Below are positions 6,557 to 7,986 of a stretch of DNA of 7,986 nt, piece after piece. The notes beneath the pieces were generated by a model, which was not told the DNA's origin, ran no database searches, and saw nothing but the letters and a program-made list of their open reading frames with translations. Position numbers and translations under genes: made by a program. Location of the stretch: positions 1-7,986 of the forward strand of contig CAUCXP010000059.1 in NCBI GenBank assembly GCA_958446785.1, written 5' to 3'. The number at the start of each line of letters is the position of its first letter. The first letter of the stretch is position 1. The stretch comes from an uncultured Collinsella sp. (GTDB lineage Bacteria; Actinomycetota; Coriobacteriia; Coriobacteriales; Coriobacteriaceae).

Positions 6557-6616
6557 AGTAGTCGTTGGGGACGTTCTTGTTTGACTGGTCATTCAAGAAC
6601 GTCCCCAATGACTATT
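6557..6616. repeat. 60-bp near-perfect palindrome (REP-like)
   Basis: The arms 6557-6579 and 6594-6616 pair over 23 bp with only two G-T positions (6558/6615 and 6564/6609). The core arm is GTCGTTGGGGACGTTCTTG. Symmetry resumes inside the loop, where TGAC (6582-6585) faces GTCA (6588-6591), so almost the whole 60 bp is self-complementary about 6586/6587. The GGGACGTTC core recurs at 4078. There is no T-run, so it is not a simple terminator. Repeats of this kind are usually mobilised in trans by REP-associated (RAYT/IS200-like) transposases; none is in the window. Confidence 0.8.
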
Positions 6617-6669
6617 CGAACTGCTATTTTGTGCGGGTTGTGGTTTTGGGAGCTGCGGGAATTTAAGAT

Positions 6670-6769
6670 ACTGTACAACTGTACGTTAACTCATCTTCGT
6701 AGTATATTGCTACCCGCAAAACTCAGCACCATTGTGCCGCGAGGCACTAAAGCGCCTACGTACAATGGT
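6670..6769 (+). promoter_or_regulatory. Candidate control region of the YhgE/Pip gene
   Basis: A tandem pair ACTGTACA-ACTGTACG (6670-6685), each with a TGTAC core, lies about 18 bp before a -10-like TATATT (6703-6708), where an activator or repressor would bind. Downstream, a GNRA-capped hairpin GTGCC-GCGA-GGCAC (6734-6747) is enclosed by an 8-bp inverted repeat, ACCATTGT (6728-6735) and ACAATGGT (6762-6769). No convincing -35 element is visible, so the promoter assignment is weak. Confidence 0.35.
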
Positions 6770-6797
6770 TGTCGATAGTACGATTCGATTCAACGAC

Positions 6798-6808
6798 AGG
6801 ATGGATGG
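6798..6808 (+). promoter_or_regulatory. Ribosome binding site deciding the YhgE/Pip start
   Basis: AGGATGGATGG contains GGATGG (6803-6808), 7 nt before the GTG at 6816. In-frame ATG codons at 6801 and 6765 are also possible, but the first has its purine-rich site directly abutting it and the second has none. The GTG start also gives a family-like N-terminus. Confidence 0.5.
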
Positions 6809-6815
6809 TCTAAGC

Positions 6816-7986
6816 GTGAGTCTCGGCAGCAAACTATCCAACGCAAAGGTATCCTTTGCGATCTTTAAGCGTGACATCAAGCGATTGCTCGTGAACCCCG
6901 TCGCCTTGGTGGTTACCCTCGGCGTGTGCGTTATTCCCTCGCTGTATGCCTGGTACAACATCGTGGCCAACTGGGATCCGTACGGAAACACCCAGGGTAT
7001 CAAGATTGCCATCGCCAACAACGATCAGGGCACCCAGAACGACCTGGTGGGCGAGCTCAACGCGGGCGACCAGGTCGTCGATCAGCTCAAGGAGAACGAT
7101 CAACTGGGCTGGACCTTCGTCGACTCGGCTGCCGATGCCAAAGAGGGCGTCGAGAGCGGGGAATACTACGCGGCGATTGTAATCCCCAAGAACTTCTCCG
7201 ACAATCTCGTCTCGATGCTCGATGGCAATTACCATCAGCCTAAGCTGACCTATTACGTCAACGAGAAAAAGAGCGCCATTGCGCCCAAGGTTACCGATAC
7301 CGGTGCCAACACCATCGAGGAGCAGATCAACTCGGAGTTTGTCTCCACGGTGGGCGAGACCGTAGCGGGCATCGCCAAGGATGCCGGCATCGATTTAAAG
7401 GACAAGGCAACCCAGACTCAGGACTCGCTGACAAGTTCGGTGTCCGAGGCATCCGACACCTTGGGTGAGGTGCGCGATTCGATTGGCGATATGAATGCCG
7501 CCATCGATAAGACGAGTGGCGCTATCGCCTCGGCTGATGCGGCGCTTGCCGGCTTGCAAGGTCAGGCACCGTCGCTGACGCAGGCAATCTCCCAGGGCAA
7601 CGACCTGCTGGGCGAGGCTCGCGCCACGGCGGGCAACTCTATCACCTCGCTCTCCAAGGCACTCTCGGAAGGTAGCCTTGCACTCACCAAGACGTCAGCC
7701 TCCGCGAACGCTGCGATTGGCAAGCTAACGGGTACGGTCACATCTACGACCACCCGCATCGACAACTCGCTCGAGTCTCTCCAGGCGACGATCGATCACA
7801 ATAAGGCCGTTATCGGGCACTTGGAGATTCTCGTTAATGACACGTCGACAGGTTCCGAGGAAATTGACGCGCGCATTGTATCGACCATCGATTCGCTTCG
7901 CGAGCAAAACCAGAAGCTGCAGAGCATCAAGGATGGCCTTTCTGCACAGTCGAGCGCCATGGCAAACGACGCTACGGCAATCTCGA
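6816..7986 (+). CDS. YhgE/Pip-family membrane protein (3' end beyond window)
   Basis: The frame is open from the GTG at 6816 to the window end, giving 390 residues with no stop. The N-terminus FAIFKRDIKRLLVNPVALVV (14-33), continuing through IPSLYAWYNIVANWDPYGNT (40-59), is characteristic of the YhgE/Pip family: a short basic cytoplasmic segment and a membrane segment at about 28-48. An extracytoplasmic region follows (KIAIANNDQG, then YYAAIVIPKNFSDNL). From about residue 205 it is Ser/Ala/Thr/Asp-rich and helical, with many LxxxI-type repeats that suggest a long coiled coil. Full-length relatives are larger and end with a cluster of membrane segments resembling ABC-2 permeases. Pip of Lactococcus and the related YueB of Bacillus are phage receptors, and YueB/EsaA proteins belong to type VII secretion. 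The role here is unknown. Alternative starts at 6801 or 6765 add 5 or 17 residues. Confidence 0.88.
   Translation, partial: MSLGSKLSNAKVSFAIFKRDIKRLLVNPVALVVTLGVCVIPSLYAWYNIVANWDPYGNTQGIKIAIANNDQGTQNDLVGELNAGDQVVDQLKENDQLGWTFVDSAADAKEGVESGEYYAAIVIPKNFSDNLVSMLDGNYHQPKLTYYVNEKKSAIAPKVTDTGANTIEEQINSEFVSTVGETVAGIAKDAGIDLKDKATQTQDSLTSSVSEASDTLGEVRDSIGDMNAAIDKTSGAIASADAALAGLQGQAPSLTQAISQGNDLLGEARATAGNSITSLSKALSEGSLALTKTSASANAAIGKLTGTVTSTTTRIDNSLESLQATIDHNKAVIGHLEILVNDTSTGSEEIDARIVSTIDSLREQNQKLQSIKDGLSAQSSAMANDATAIS

Larger units (their letters stand above)
6306..6815. other. 510-bp intergenic region without a supportable gene
   Basis: No open frame here has a ribosome binding site with a protein-like product; the frames found are short, arginine-rich or cross the hairpins. 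The region holds, in order, a hairpin, a second hairpin between direct repeats, the htpG terminator inside an outer inverted repeat, about 60 bp with nothing recognisable (6494-6556), the 60-bp palindrome, about 50 bp with nothing recognisable (6617-6669), and the leader of the YhgE/Pip gene. Confidence 0.7.

Noticed and set aside
6419..6778. A 119-codon plus-strand frame between htpG and the YhgE/Pip gene
   Set aside because: It runs through the terminator and the 60-bp palindrome, has no ribosome binding site and has no recognisable protein character.

Overview
The window looks like chromosome of a moderately high-GC, Gram-positive, human-gut-type Actinomycetota, most likely Collinsella or another Coriobacteriia. 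The grounds are G/C-ending codon use, GAAAGG-type ribosome binding sites, a PhoR/WalK-type kinase, a three-gene CpsC/CpsD/CpsB set, and intergenic palindromes built on a GGGGACGTTC core that I remember as common in Collinsella. The genus is an inference from style, not from a search. All recognisable genes lie on the + strand.

Layout. (1) 1-1278: 3' part of a membrane sensor histidine kinase; its start is outside the window. A terminator-like hairpin follows at 1303-1333. (2) 1474-3538: three tightly spaced genes for a Wzz/CpsC-type membrane adaptor, a CpsD-type bacterial tyrosine kinase and a CpsB-type PHP phosphatase. Together they form a phosphorylation switch for exopolysaccharide or capsule polymerisation. 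A GNAT acetyltransferase (3578-4078) follows after 39 bp and may be read through from the same operon. (3) 4078-4280: degenerate palindrome-family repeats, a possible promoter/operator area, and a terminator-shaped hairpin just upstream of htpG. (4) 4281-6305: complete htpG (bacterial Hsp90). (5) 6306-6815: about 510 bp with no gene that I can support. It holds a stack of hairpins, one very good bidirectional terminator, a 60-bp near-perfect palindrome, and a leader with small direct and inverted repeats. (6) 6816-7986: 5' part of a large YhgE/Pip-family membrane protein that runs off the window.

How the genes fit together. The envelope theme is strong: a surface-signal kinase, a capsule phospho-switch and a Pip-type surface protein. 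htpG is a cytosolic chaperone with its own transcription unit. No glycosyltransferase, flippase or polymerase gene lies beside the CpsC/D/B set, so its polysaccharide target must be encoded elsewhere or upstream.

I see no CRISPR array, tRNA, rRNA or transposase. I did not find a clearly new multi-gene system. The most unusual material is in the intergenic DNA: the dispersed palindrome family, the hairpin between the likely htpG promoter and its start codon, and the nested dyad after htpG. The tyrosine kinase also departs from the family at its ring-forming and Walker A' positions.
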